Shown here one piece after another: positions 54,451-64,000 of a stretch of DNA of 64,000 nucleotides (its first letter is position 1; each line of letters begins with the position of its first letter). The stretch is from positions 1,860,001-1,924,000 of the forward strand of contig JAWHQI010000328.1 in assembly GCA_033032865.1 (NCBI GenBank), in the 5' to 3' direction. The notes under the pieces are model-generated. The model was not told the origin of the DNA and did no database searches. It saw nothing but the letters and a program-made list of their open reading frames with translations. Source of the DNA: Dactylorhiza incarnata (lineage: Eukaryota; Streptophyta; Magnoliopsida; Asparagales; Orchidaceae). Position numbers and translations under genes: made by a program.

Positions 54451-55257
54451 TCGGCAATCCTTCTTAAAGTGACCAAGCTGATTACACTTGAAGCACCGAA
54501 GTCCTTCCTTCTTCTTTCCATCAGACTTAGGAGCATAGCTCCTCTCCTACTGACCTGAAGTAGAGGGACCATCGCTTCCAGATGATTTTTTCTTCTTGTC
54601 CCACTTCTTCTTCTTCCCAGAGAAGAGCACCTCATTATCTCCCCCGGAGATAGACATCCCAGCCATCTGCTTTGCCAAGCTCTACTGCGAGGCAAGCAAG
54701 TTCTCCAGCTCAAGCAATGACGGCTGATTGGCCCAGGATTGGACAGAAGTGACAAAGGCCACATATTCTCTCCGCAATCCACGGATAATGTGCCTCTCCA
54801 GCTTTGCCTCAGAAATGGGCTCATCCGGATCCAATGCAGAAATCTCTGCACAGAGGTTCTTCATCTTTAAAAAGAAAGTAGAGACAGAAAGATCACCTTG
54901 AGTGGCTTTCGCCAACTCATTTTCTAAGAATTGTAGCCGCGCTACATTCTTCTTATTGAACAACCTGTCAAGAGAAGTCCAAATCTCAGCAGCAGATCGA
55001 CATCCTATGATGTGATCAAATAGCTCTGATGAAATTGCCCACTTGAGAGTAAACTCTGCTTTCGCATTTGTTTTCTTCCAAGCTTTCTCCAGCTCAGCAT
55101 TCCCTTCAACAGGGACAACTGCTTTTCTCAAATCTCCTCCGACAACCTCCCAAAGATCCTCACCAAGAAGATAGCTTTCCATACAAGACTTCCACTTCTT
55201 AAAGTTAGTCTGTGTAAGAAGCTCAATACCAAGACTTCTTGCTATTCAACATTCCAT
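54447..55257 (-). pseudogene. gag: C3 gag
   Basis: Probable ATG at 55257 with TGA at codon 4. The open stretch 55182-54682 carries the UBN2-like capsid (LGEDLWEVVGG, AKAEFTLKWAISSELFDHI, VARLQFLENELAK, LERHIIRGLRREY). A stop after NLLASQ and a frameshift follow; a CFKCxxxGHxxxxC-type knuckle lies near 54445-54490 in another frame. Confidence 0.78.
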
Positions 55258-55327
55258 TGCAGTACTACTGATTTACTTGAGCTCCAGAAATCCAAGCAAG
55301 ATAACTGCGGCTGATTCTTTGTTCAAA

Positions 55328-55347
55328 CCTCTGCCGCTCTGATACCA
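55328..55347 (-). other. C3 primer-binding site
   Basis: Minus strand TGGTATCAGAGCGGCAGAGG immediately next to the LTR; complementary to initiator tRNA-Met. Confidence 0.88.
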
Positions 55348-56305
55348 TGTTAAAATTTCTCGTTTTGATTAATTAGCGGAAAAACGGGAACTAGGTCGCA
55401 GGAACACTCTCAACCTAACTGAGCACAATAAACCAGAAACAAAGAAAGAACACAAGGACTGGTATTCAAAACTCTTCTTTACAACTTGAGGTACACATGA
55501 CGAGACATGCTTCACCAATACAGTCGAAGAATAACAACAACAACAAGACAAGCAGAAACCGATCAAGCCGCCCGACTAAAACAAGGCTGTCCGCACGAAC
55601 TGCCATGTCGCCAAACCGCAACTCAACACGCGGACTACCCGTTATTCCAATGCTGAAACAGTCCGGCCGAGCAAGGTTGTCTGACCGCTGTCACTTGGCC
55701 GCTCCTAACCGCGAACACTGCTGGTGACTAGCTGAACAAAAAGCAGACCGGCAAGGCAAGCCGCCTAACCGCACAGTCTGACTTATTGAGAGCAAGAACA
55801 CAAGCCGAAGAGAGAAGCCGCAAACTGCGACCACCTGCTACTACCCGCCGCTAACTGCCACCGACTTAACCGATGCGGTCTCCTTTGACCAAGTCAGAAC
55901 CACAAACAAGCTGTGCAACCTGCGAACACAACAGAGTTAATCTCAACCCGAGCGACCAGAAAAGTCTAACTGCACGAAAGACTTGCGAGCTCTCGCTTAC
56001 TGTTCACTGTATTTGATCTGAGGGAGAGGTCCTATTTATAGGCGCGAGGTGGAGTGTGGTATCCACCCATAGAGATAGGATAACTGCCTCAACTCGGCAG
56101 CGGGTAGAAAACAAACCTCACGGCTTAAAGACAAACTGCACCGTTCTACCAAAACTCCAGGAATTGAAGCAGACCAAATCCAAGAACAAGCCGGACTGAC
56201 AGACCGCTAGTCCACGACGGGTAAACAACCTGCGCGTTCTCAAGACAGACCGCACATCCTTCTGCGGGAAGACAACCCGCACGGTCTCCAAAATAGACCG
56301 CTCGA
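55348..56305 (-). repeat. C3 5' LTR, truncated
   Basis: Matches 50120-51167 up to its CCGCTCGA (ATCGCCCGA in the partner), then stops where G3 begins. The missing piece includes the LTR outer terminus. Confidence 0.88.
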
Positions 56306-58268
56306 TGTAACACCCTGCCAGTACAAATAATATAACAGTAGGTCAGGCCGGGACCCCACGCTATACTAACCACACTAGCTAGGCGTTAAAAGGAGATATA
56401 CAGAAAAGAACTACACCAGAGTATACTAAACATAAGTGGAAGCATAAAGGTCTAACATTTCTAATAGAATAGTCCACTATCACAGGAATGAAACAATAAA
56501 GTATAGAGTTACGGCCTTAAAGCCTTACATTCCAAAATGTACAAAACTCCCTAAACATACTTCAGCACGCAGGCCGGCAATCCAAGAAAAGCAGAAAAGA
56601 GGCTGGCCTTCAAGGGCCAACGCAGCAAAAAGGGCCACCGCCCGCTATTTCCCGCTAGACTCACCTGCACCTGCATAAGAAGATTCCACCAAGAGGTGGC
56701 AAACAAAGCAACGGTCAGCACAGCTGACCAAATTATAATGACCCCACCCCTTTCTCGGGGTGGCGGAGCTTCTTCCCTGCAAACAAGTCGTACTAGGAGC
56801 AAGTAGTACTAAGGAAGGTGCAAACTACACAAGGTGAGGTTTTAAGCACAAACAATCTTCTAGGTGTAGCAACAAATAGAGTTGATCCTGGGAATGCACA
56901 TGATGTTGGTTGGGTTCACCCGAAGGTTCACCACAACCGCCTAAGCAACGCATGAGGCTAATCATAACATCAATCCAAAACCATGACCGTGGGTTATCAC
57001 GACCACACGTAACCAGCTAAACTAAAGAGCTTAGTGAACGCTTGAGCTTTTACCTATTGGAGGAACCCTCCCAAACAGGTCTATCCCATGATCACACCGC
57101 GTCCCGAGGTTTCCCCCTCTCGCCGATAAGCATGGTGCGGGTTCGGTACAAGCTTGTGCCCGTTGCTCAAATCATCGCGTTAACAACAACGATGCAGGTG
57201 TAGCTTTACCTCGGCCCGTTTGCAAGGAAACACCGACGGGCGTTCCCAATCACGATAAGTTACGCACCTAAACCAACCAAGTGGCCTTAGGCTTCACTAG
57301 AACAACCAACGAAGGAGGTATACAACGACTCACTTCAATTTCGTTGTGAAGGTTTGCATTCCACCACTCTCCAAGCAAGGGGCTTTCGTTAGGTTCTTCA
57401 CACGACACCTAATCTGAAGTCCCGCAATACTATAGATGATCTCACAGAGTCATTCTCCGGCACGCATTCTAGGCTTAACCTAAATGCAACGTCAAAAATC
57501 AAAGCATCACTGATTCGGGCTCACGACGATGAATAGGCTTCACACACAATGCCTAAATCCGCACGACTACCGGATTTCTAAATGCAATATGCCGGGGACG
57601 GACATAATCGACCCGGAGTTCCGAAGAACTAGAGGAAATCCTACACTTCACCCATTTGATGATAGGGAGTCCTCATGCAAGCATAGAAAAAGAAAGAGAG
57701 GACAAAGAAAACATCCTAAGACCGGGAGAAAGAATCGTTACCCTTGGAGCTCTCTTCCCCGCCATAGATCCGAGATTCCAATCGGAGGGAAAGAACCGCA
57801 CCGGGCTGCACTTTCTAGATCTGGAAACGTCTCGTGAATCGGAGCTCCGGAGCTCCGTCAATGGCGGAATCTCCTTCTTCTTCCTCCTTGCCCTTTCTTC
57901 TTTCTCAAGCTTAGGAGAGAGAAAGGCTATGGAAATATAAGGGATTAACCCCTCTCCAAAGCCCTAAGACCCCCCAGCAACAGCTCACAGCCGTTGGATC
58001 GATTTCCAATAAATTTGATCGGTCGGATCGTCTTCTCCGCTCTTCTTTACGGAACAGAATAAACAGGGCACTGTCTTGGACAGTGAGCATCCCGACGGCT
58101 CTCTTTGCCTTGACAAGAGCGCACGATCACTGGCTCACGACCAGTGGTCGTGCGTGAAGAGGAGAAATGGTCGTGCGCACTGCTATAGACAGTGAAATTT
58201 CAGCCTACTCCAAGCGCAGCACTACCACTCCGCCTACCTCGCTGAACTACGATTTTTGGGGCGTTACA
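56306..58268 (-). repeat. G3 3' LTR
   Basis: 1963 bp, TGTAACACCC to GGGCGTTACA on the + strand. Carries a perfect 8-bp inverted repeat CACGACCA / TGGTCGTG (58136-58152) in the region that would be U3. No clear TATA box; the best candidate is a weak AT stretch near 57930. No genes; frames at 57529-57940 are not supported. Confidence 0.85.
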
Positions 58269-58288
58269 ACTCCACCTCCCTTAAAAGA
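58269..58288 (-). other. G3 polypurine tract
   Basis: Minus strand CTTTTAAGGGAGGTGGAGT abuts the 3' LTR. Confidence 0.75.
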
Positions 58289-58316
58289 ATTTCCTCCCAA
58301 AATTTTGAAAATAGTA

Positions 58317-59746
58317 TTAGCAGAAAATACAGTTAAAAAAAATACCTGAGAGAAATAGCTCTGGGTACTCCGCAAGCATCGACTGCTCTCTTTCCCAAGA
58401 GAGTTCCTCTCGCCCGCAATTATTCCAACGGACTTTAACCATCCGAATGGACTTGTTCCGCAACTGCTTCACTTCAGTGTCTTCAATGCAAATGGGTTTG
58501 ACTTTCGTCGCTAGCCCACCATCTACCGACACTTCGCTGACCGCATCAACAAGATTTGGCTCCTTTACAGCCTTCCGCAACACAGAGATGTGGAATACAT
58601 CATGCAACCCGCTCAACTCCGAAGATAGAGCAAGCCGGTAGGCAGATTCACCAATGCACTCCAAGATCTCGAACGGACCAAAGTACCTCGGACTTAGCTT
58701 TTTCAAGCGTCGGATCCTCGATACTCCTTTGAACGGTTTGATCTTGAGATAAACCCAGTCCCCAACGGCGAACTCGACATTTCGATGATTTGCATTGTAG
58801 TATTTTGCCTGCCGATCTTGGGCAATGAGCAATCTCTCCTGAATAGCCCGAATCGATGTATTTGCTTCCTCCACATCCTTGCATTTCAACAACTTAGTGT
58901 CGCCCGTTTCAGCCCAAGATAACGGTGTGCGACATTTCCTACCATAAAGAGCCTCGAAAGGGGCCATCTTTATACTTGCTTGGTAGCTGTTGTTGTAAGC
59001 AAACTCAATCATATAGAGATGGTCCTCCCATCTCTTTCCGAAGTCCAGGGCGCACATCCTCAGCATGTCCTCCATCATCCTATTGGTCCTTTCGGTCTGT
59101 CCATCCATTTGGGGCTGGAAGGCCGTGCTAAAATTCAGCTTGGTACCCAATAATTGATGAACCAGCCTCCAATCATTTGATGTGAACCGCCCATCGCGAT
59201 CACTAATGATGCTACGGGGAATCACGTGCAACCGTACGATGTTATTGACGTACAACTTTTCCAGCTTCTCCACAGAATCATCCTTCCGGTTCGGAATAAA
59301 GTGTGATACCTTCGTCAATCGGTCCACGATCACCCAGATGGCGTCATTTCCATGTTGCGATCTCGCAATCCGTGCACGAAATCCATCGAAATATCATCGA
59401 ACTTCCATTCCAGAATCGGCAATGACTTCAGAAACCCACCGGGACGTTGACATTCCACCTTCACCAACGCGCAAGTATGACACTTGGCCACGTAGAGGGC
59501 AATGTCTTTCTTCATACCAGGCCACCAGAAGAGTTTCTTCATATCCATGTACATTTTCGTGCTCCCAGGGTGGATCGAGTACTTGGTATGATGAGCCTCG
59601 TACATCAACTCCGCCCGTAATGTACCAACACTTGGGACGCACAATCTGCCGTTCTTCCACATAAGGCCATCTTCGAAAGAGAAATCAGCGTTTGACCCAT
59701 CTACGGTCTCCGCTTTATAGCGTTTCATGCTCTCATCCAGCTCCAA
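58317..59746 (-). pseudogene. G3 integrase with chromodomain-like end
   Basis: The zinc-binding HHTKYSIHPGSTKMY...CHTCALVK and DDISMDFVHGL (first Asp) lie in 59746-59330. A frameshift near 59345 leads to 59333-58317 with IISDRDGRFTS (second Asp), QMDGQTERTNRMMEDML (Glu), the GPFEIL module and a C-terminal region VKVRWNNCGREELSWERE typical of the chromodomain of Tekay-like elements. Chromodomains steer integration to modified histones. The stop TAA near 59747 separates it from the RNase H frame. Confidence 0.85.
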
Positions 59747-59749
59747 TGC

Positions 59750-61735
59750 TTATCGAACTCGGTCGGCGAGGTCGTATTGAACCTCCATCCAGTTCAAGCA
59801 TGCTGAAGGAGACGCTCTTCTATCGATGCAAATGATCTCCATAACTTCTAGCTCGCGGATTAGACGCTCATCGTGCATCAAAATCCATTTTGCTTGAGCA
59901 GGAGCCCGACGACTCAACGCGTCCGCAACTACATTTCCCTTACCAGGAGTATATTTGATGTCGAAGGTGTAGTCCCCATGTAATTCCATCCACCTACTCT
60001 GATGCATATTCAACTCCCTTTGATCCAGCAGGTACTTGAGGCTCTTGTGGTCAGTAAAGATATCGATCTTCACGCCATACAAGTAATGCCTCCAAAGCTT
60101 GAGGGCGAAAACCACGGCCGCTAGCTCCAAATCATGGACCGGGTAGTTCCTTTCGTGAACCTTCAGTTGTCGGGAGCCATAGGCAATTACCTTTCCAAAC
60201 TGCACTAGAACGCAACCCAAACCACTCCCCGAGGCGTCACTATAAATTTCGTAGCCTTCCGTACCACATGGCGAGCATAGAATGGGCGTCGTGGTCAGAC
60301 GACTCTTCAGTTCTTCAAACGCTCGAGCGCACTCGGGCGACCAGTCGAACTTGTGATCTTTCCTAGTCAGTTTAGTGAGAGGGAGTGCGACCCTCGAGAA
60401 GTTCTCCACAAAGCGCCTATAATAGCCGACAAGTCCTAAGAAACTTCGGACTTCCGCTACGTTTTTCAATACAGGACACGCTCGGATCGCTTCTATTTTC
60501 GACGGATCAACCGCAATTCTATCCCCACTAACAACATGACCCAGGAATGCTACTGACGAAAGCCAAAACTCGCACTTGGAGAACTTGGCATATAATTGAC
60601 TCCTCCTCAGGGTGCTCAAAACTGCGTGCAGATGCTCTGCATGCTCCTCCTCCGACTGAGAGTATACCAAAATATCGTCGATGAAGACGATCACAAATTG
60701 ATCCAAATACTCTCGGAACGTTCTATTTAAGTCCATAAATACCGACGGTGCATTAGATAGACCGAACGGCATAACGACGAACTCATAGTGCCCAAAGCGG
60801 GTACTGAATGCTGTCTTTGGAATGTCACATTCCCTTATACGCAGTTGGTAATAGCCGGACCGTAAGTCTAGCTTAGAGTATACCGTCGACCCAACCAGTT
60901 GGTCGAATAAATCGTCGATTCTTGGAATCGGATATCGGTTCTTCTCGGTCAACTTATTCAGCTCTCGATAGTCGATACAAAGACGCAAGCTCCCGTCCTT
61001 CTTTTTCACAAAGAGGACCGGTGCACTCCAAGGCGATGAACTTGGACGAACGTAGCCTTGCTCTAGGAGCTCTTGCAATTGAACCATCAGCTCTGCCAAT
61101 TCCTTTGGCGCTATCCGGTACGGTGAGCGGGCCACAGGTTTGGCACCTGACACCAGCTCAATACAGAAATCAATCTCCCGCTGAGGCGGAGCCCCAGGGA
61201 GTTCGTTTGGAAACACATTGGCATACTCCGCTACAACTGGGACATCGCATAACCTGGGCTTTGGCTCCGAAGCCTCCAACAGAGTGAAGAACAATTCCGC
61301 ACCCTTTCTCACCACCTTAACCACCTGGAGAGCAGACATCAAAGTCTTGCTCGCTCCTCGCATACCTGCGAACGTGGTTTCGTCTTCGGTGTTCTTTCCC
61401 AGAGTGATCTTCTTTGAATTGCAATCTATGCATGCTCGCTGCTCCGAGATCCAGTCCATGCCGAAGATCACATCAAATTCAGCTAACGGTAATAACGACG
61501 CTTCCAAGTCAAAATCCTGATTTCCGATCTGCACCTTCACACGGCTCTTCCTATCTGCACTCATGCGAGACCCATTTGGTAGCACTACCTCCAATCTATC
61601 TTTTGCTAAGGTTGACGGCACTCCGATTCGCACCACGAAGCCCGTAGATAGAAAAGAGTGTGATGCTCCCGTATCAAATAGAGCTCTCGCCGGATAGTTG
61701 AAAATTAGGACGAAACCTAATTGCACACAAATCAA
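59750..61735 (-). CDS. G3 protease, reverse transcriptase and RNase H (open)
   Basis: A 661-codon open stretch of the polyprotein. Protease [11 protein letters not shown] (residues about 19-29). RT with [37 protein letters not shown], a [10 protein letters not shown] catalytic box near 60670-60690, and [12 protein letters not shown]. RNase H with [16 protein letters not shown] and a C-terminal [10 protein letters not shown]. All key residues visible are kept. The apparent first Met is only where the frame opens; the natural protein would be a Gag-Pol fusion. It is the best-preserved pol segment in the window. Confidence 0.88.
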   Translation of the reverse strand: MICVQLGFVLIFNYPARALFDTGASHSFLSTGFVVRIGVPSTLAKDRLEVVLPNGSRMSADRKSRVKVQIGNQDFDLEASLLPLAEFDVIFGMDWISEQRACIDCNSKKITLGKNTEDETTFAGMRGASKTLMSALQVVKVVRKGAELFFTLLEASEPKPRLCDVPVVAEYANVFPNELPGAPPQREIDFCIELVSGAKPVARSPYRIAPKELAELMVQLQELLEQGYVRPSSSPWSAPVLFVKKKDGSLRLCIDYRELNKLTEKNRYPIPRIDDLFDQLVGSTVYSKLDLRSGYYQLRIRECDIPKTAFSTRFGHYEFVVMPFGLSNAPSVFMDLNRTFREYLDQFVIVFIDDILVYSQSEEEHAEHLHAVLSTLRRSQLYAKFSKCEFWLSSVAFLGHVVSGDRIAVDPSKIEAIRACPVLKNVAEVRSFLGLVGYYRRFVENFSRVALPLTKLTRKDHKFDWSPECARAFEELKSRLTTTPILCSPCGTEGYEIYSDASGSGLGCVLVQFGKVIAYGSRQLKVHERNYPVHDLELAAVVFALKLWRHYLYGVKIDIFTDHKSLKYLLDQRELNMHQSRWMELHGDYTFDIKYTPGKGNVVADALSRRAPAQAKWILMHDERLIRELEVMEIICIDRRASPSACLNWMEVQYDLADRVR

Positions 61736-61789
61736 ACATAAAGTTGCACAACAGTATCAATCACAGATAGCTATGTAAAAGCTAACATT

Positions 61790-63018
61790 TAATTCATACC
61801 TATGACAACATCAGTTTGTCGTATGGCTTCTTGCTGGCCAAGCGAGTAAACTCTCGGCTGGGTTGGAATGTGCTGGGAAGCAGCAGACTCCGCAGCTTTG
61901 CCCTTTTCCGCATGACCCGCAGCACGAGCATAGTCCATCGCTCGGTTCTCTGGCCTCGGGGGACCACTGCGACACACGTTTTATTTGTGTCCCACCTTTC
62001 CGCAAGTGAAATATGTAATTGGACCACGTGCAGTCGTAGCTCCCGACACATTTGAGCGAGTTGGTTCTGCAGACTTGAACTTCCTTTTATTCCTCCTGAA
62101 CTCAGATTTGGATTGAGAGGTCGGCGCATGAAATTCAGGTTTCTTTGCCACGCCCTTTGCTTGTACTCTCTTCATGTCCAACTCCAGAGATCTGGCGCTT
62201 TGCACCATCAAATGGAAGCCAAACGTCACTGGGCCTGCAAGGAGCAGCCTCAACTCATCCCGAAGACCTTCATAAAACTTGTTCGTCTTCATTTCCTCAT
62301 CTTCCACCAAAAACCCCGCATAGCGGCCCAATCTAGTGAACTTGTGCAAGTACTCGTCCACCGAGCTATCGCCTTGAGTTAACTTCAAGAACTGGTTTTG
62401 CAATGCAATGCGTTGGGCAGAGGGAATATATCTCTGAAGAAACGACTTTGAGAACTCCGCCAAAGTGATCTAGGTAATATCCTTACCTTCAAACTTATGC
62501 GCTTCATGTTCGGCCCACCAAAGCTCTGCTTCTCCGTTAAGGAGAAAGATAGCTAGGGTGACCATCATAGCTTCTTCCGTTGCTGTCGCCTTTAGAGTTT
62601 TCCTAACCGTTGACAACCAATCCTCCGCCTCCGCTGGGGATCCGGTCCCCGAAAAGGTTGGAGGATGGAAACTTTGAAAGTGCTGCAGTTGTTGATCACA
62701 CGCTCGCGCAACAGTTACATCCTCTACACGACGCTCCACCCTTGGCACCACCGCAGGTTCCACTGCAGCCACTGGCACAGGGGTCTCCATCCTCGGTTCC
62801 ACCGCAGGTTCCACTGCAGGTTCGATCACCGGGGCCGCATCTATAACAGGTGTAGCAGGCTATGCAAGCCTTTGAGGTTGAGCATTGATCATCGCGAAGA
62901 CAGCTTCTGCGATTAACCTGATCATCTCAGCAGGAGGAGTGGTCGCTGGCACCTCAGCCGACGCACTACTTTCAGCGGTGTTACGGGGTCGAGGCTGCCC
63001 CGCAGCACTCCTAGTCAC
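61790..63018 (-). pseudogene. gag: G3 gag
   Basis: The frame opens near 63018 (GTG where ATG may have been). A TAG near 62860 interrupts before a Pro/Val/Glu repeat. The capsid-like domain spans 62700-62100 (FHPPTFSGTGSPAEAEDWL, EAELWWAEHE, SKSFLQRYIPSAQRIALQNQ, FYEGLRDELRLLL) with a stop near 62467. The zinc knuckle reads YFTCGKVGHK, stop, NVC (about 61980-62010): the first Cys is Tyr and a TAA lies inside, so RNA binding is lost. Confidence 0.8.
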
Positions 63019-63241
63019 CTATAATCGTGCAATACACAATTTAGTGACCGAAAACATAGCAAACAACAATCATGGAACGCTCAGGTTCCGTAAACAAGTA
63101 TGTTTTTCCCTTCCTAAGTGGACATTCTTATTAGTTTTTGTCGTTTTAGGTGAATGCACATCCCGTGCACACCACCCCTTAAAAGGAATTCATCCCGAAT
63201 TCGCTAAACTACGGATCGACGCCCTAAGTTCGATACCAAAT
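63019..63241 (-). other. G3 5' leader and PBS
   Basis: No ORF. Minus-strand TTTGGTATCGAACTTAGG directly after the LTR (63224-63241) is the PBS; it is close to the initiator tRNA-Met type. Confidence 0.7.
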
Positions 63242-63480
63242 TGTAACACCCTGCCAGTACAAATAATATAACAGTAGGCCCGGCCGGGACCCCACGCTAT
63301 ACTAGAAAAGAACTACACCAGAGTATACTAAACATAAGCGAAAGCATAAAGGTCTAACATTTCTTTTAGAATAGTCCACTATCACAGGAATGAAACAATA
63401 AATTATAGAGTTACGGCCTTAAGGCCTTACATTCCAAAATGTACAAAACTCCCAAAACATACTTCAGCACGCAGGCCGGC
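63242..63480 (-). repeat. G3 5' LTR, interrupted
   Basis: Matches 56306-56578 but lacks about 35 bp after CTATACTA. It stops at GCAGGCCGGC where A3 begins; the 3' LTR continues past this point. Confidence 0.88.
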
Positions 63481-64000
63481 TGATGGACAAAACTATGCTT
63501 GCAAACGATAACGGCAAGTGTACCGTATCGAATGTAGTATAGGTTGTTAAAACAAGGTCGTATTAGACTCGGGGCGGTTGAGTACTCTTACTTCAAGAAA
63601 ATCTCTATTATTTTATCAAATAGAACTTGGGAGTGATTTTGCAAAGGAAAATAAAAATAAGATTAAACTGACGAGTAAAAAGGATAGCACTCGATCTTTG
63701 AATCACCTTGGAGATAAAAATAAGAACAAAGAATAAAAGCGCATTCTCTTAATAAAATAGCTTTGACCGTGGAGATTCCCGAATTATGAACGCATCTCTC
63801 TCGAGGATGCGCTCAACTGAGTTTAGGTTGATCAATCAAACTCTCGTTCTAGAATCGAAACCCCTAAAACTCGCCTTATCGAAGTGAATCCCGCAATTGG
63901 ATTTTACTCCAATCCGGAAGGGTAACGTCTTCCTCTCTCGAGGATTGCATTCTACTCTTTTAATCCTTGAGTGATCGATTTGTCTTACGAGCCTCTCAGC
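63481..64000 (-). mobile_element. A3: Athila-type LTR, partial, at the window edge
   Basis: Starts TGATGGACAA at the break in the G3 LTR. Its reverse complement carries the U5 block found in A1 and N2: GATCACTCAAGG, CTCGAGAGAGGAAG, GGATTGGAGTAAAATCCAAT, CTCGAGAGAGATGCG and CTCCACGGTCAAAG in the same order. So the element lies on the minus strand and this is its outer (3') LTR or a solo LTR. The expected TSD is CCGGC, not checkable here. Confidence 0.75.

Larger units (their letters stand above)
50120..56305 (-). mobile_element. C3: Ty1/copia element with one LTR truncated by G3
   Basis: LTRs 50120-51167 and 55348-56305. Minus-strand order: 5' LTR, PBS TGGTATCAGAGC, gag, protease, integrase, RT, RNase H, PPT, 3' LTR. 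The 5' LTR is cut at 56305 by G3, so its last 90 bp or so and the right TSD lie beyond the window. The left flank is TTACC. Four or more stops and frameshifts disrupt the single long polyprotein. Lineage within Ty1/copia not assigned; it is not Sirevirus-like. Confidence 0.87.
56306..63480 (-). mobile_element. G3: chromovirus-type Ty3/gypsy element
   Basis: Inserted in the C3 5' LTR. Its 3' LTR is 56306-58268; its 5' LTR starts at 63242 and is cut at 63480 by A3. Minus-strand order: PBS, gag, protease, RT, RNase H, integrase, PPT. The integrase C-terminus has a chromodomain-like segment, and LTRs start TGTAACGCCCC on the minus strand, as in Tekay/Del-like chromoviruses. Several single stops and a frameshift break it, but PR-RT-RH is open. 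Confidence 0.87.

Noticed and set aside
57529..57940. Plus-strand frames in the G3 LTR as a host gene
   Set aside because: Short, overlapping in several frames and inside an LTR.

Overview
This window is plant nuclear DNA made almost entirely of LTR retrotransposons inserted into one another. I see no host gene, tRNA, rRNA or CRISPR array. The element types (Tat-like and Athila-like Ty3/gypsy, a chromovirus, Sirevirus-type Ty1/copia) place it in an angiosperm, probably in pericentromeric or other heterochromatin. I cannot name the species.

Layout, using local names. H is a degenerate Tat-like Ty3/gypsy element on the + strand. Its protease, RT/RNase H, archaeal-type RNase H, integrase, tandem-repeat 3' region and antisense extra ORF run from about 117 to 49891, split by three insertions. 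(1) N1 (472-6301, - strand) is a gag-only element with a 27-copy tandem array, inserted in the H protease; TSD GTTTG. (2) A1 (6765-35776, +) is Athila-like; TSD AGAGG. A1 is split by C1 (13416-31174, -), a Sirevirus-type copia; TSD GAGAT. C1 is split by N2 (20201-25848, +), a young element without pol; TSD AAGAA. (3) C2 (38093-45939, +) is a Sirevirus relative without pol, inserted in the H integrase; TSD CAGCT/CAGTT. To the right lies copia C3 (50120-56305, -). One of its LTRs is cut by chromovirus G3 (56306-63480, -), whose own LTR is cut at 63481 by a third Athila-type LTR, A3, which runs off the window.

The order of insertion agrees with LTR divergence judged by eye. A1 LTRs differ most, C1 LTRs are closer, and N2 LTRs are nearly identical.

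Three lineages each appear as a pol-bearing copy plus a pol-less copy that keeps gag-like or accessory coding and cis-signals: H/N1 (Tat), A1/N2 (Athila), C1/C2 (Sirevirus). This suggests trans-mobilisation in three lineages at one locus. The best leads are: (a) the large 3' ORF shared by C1 and C2, with its own TATA box about 105-115 bp upstream and, in C1, the same inverted-repeat motif as the LTR promoter; (b) repeated 3'-UTR stem-loops in A1 and N2 with compensatory base changes; (c) family-specific short inverted-repeat or tandem arrays just upstream of the TATA box in nearly every LTR family; (d) a spliced antisense ORF downstream of the Tat pol. Most pol genes here are broken. The N1 gag, the N2 ORF, the C2 gag and the N-terminal half of the C2 3' ORF are open.
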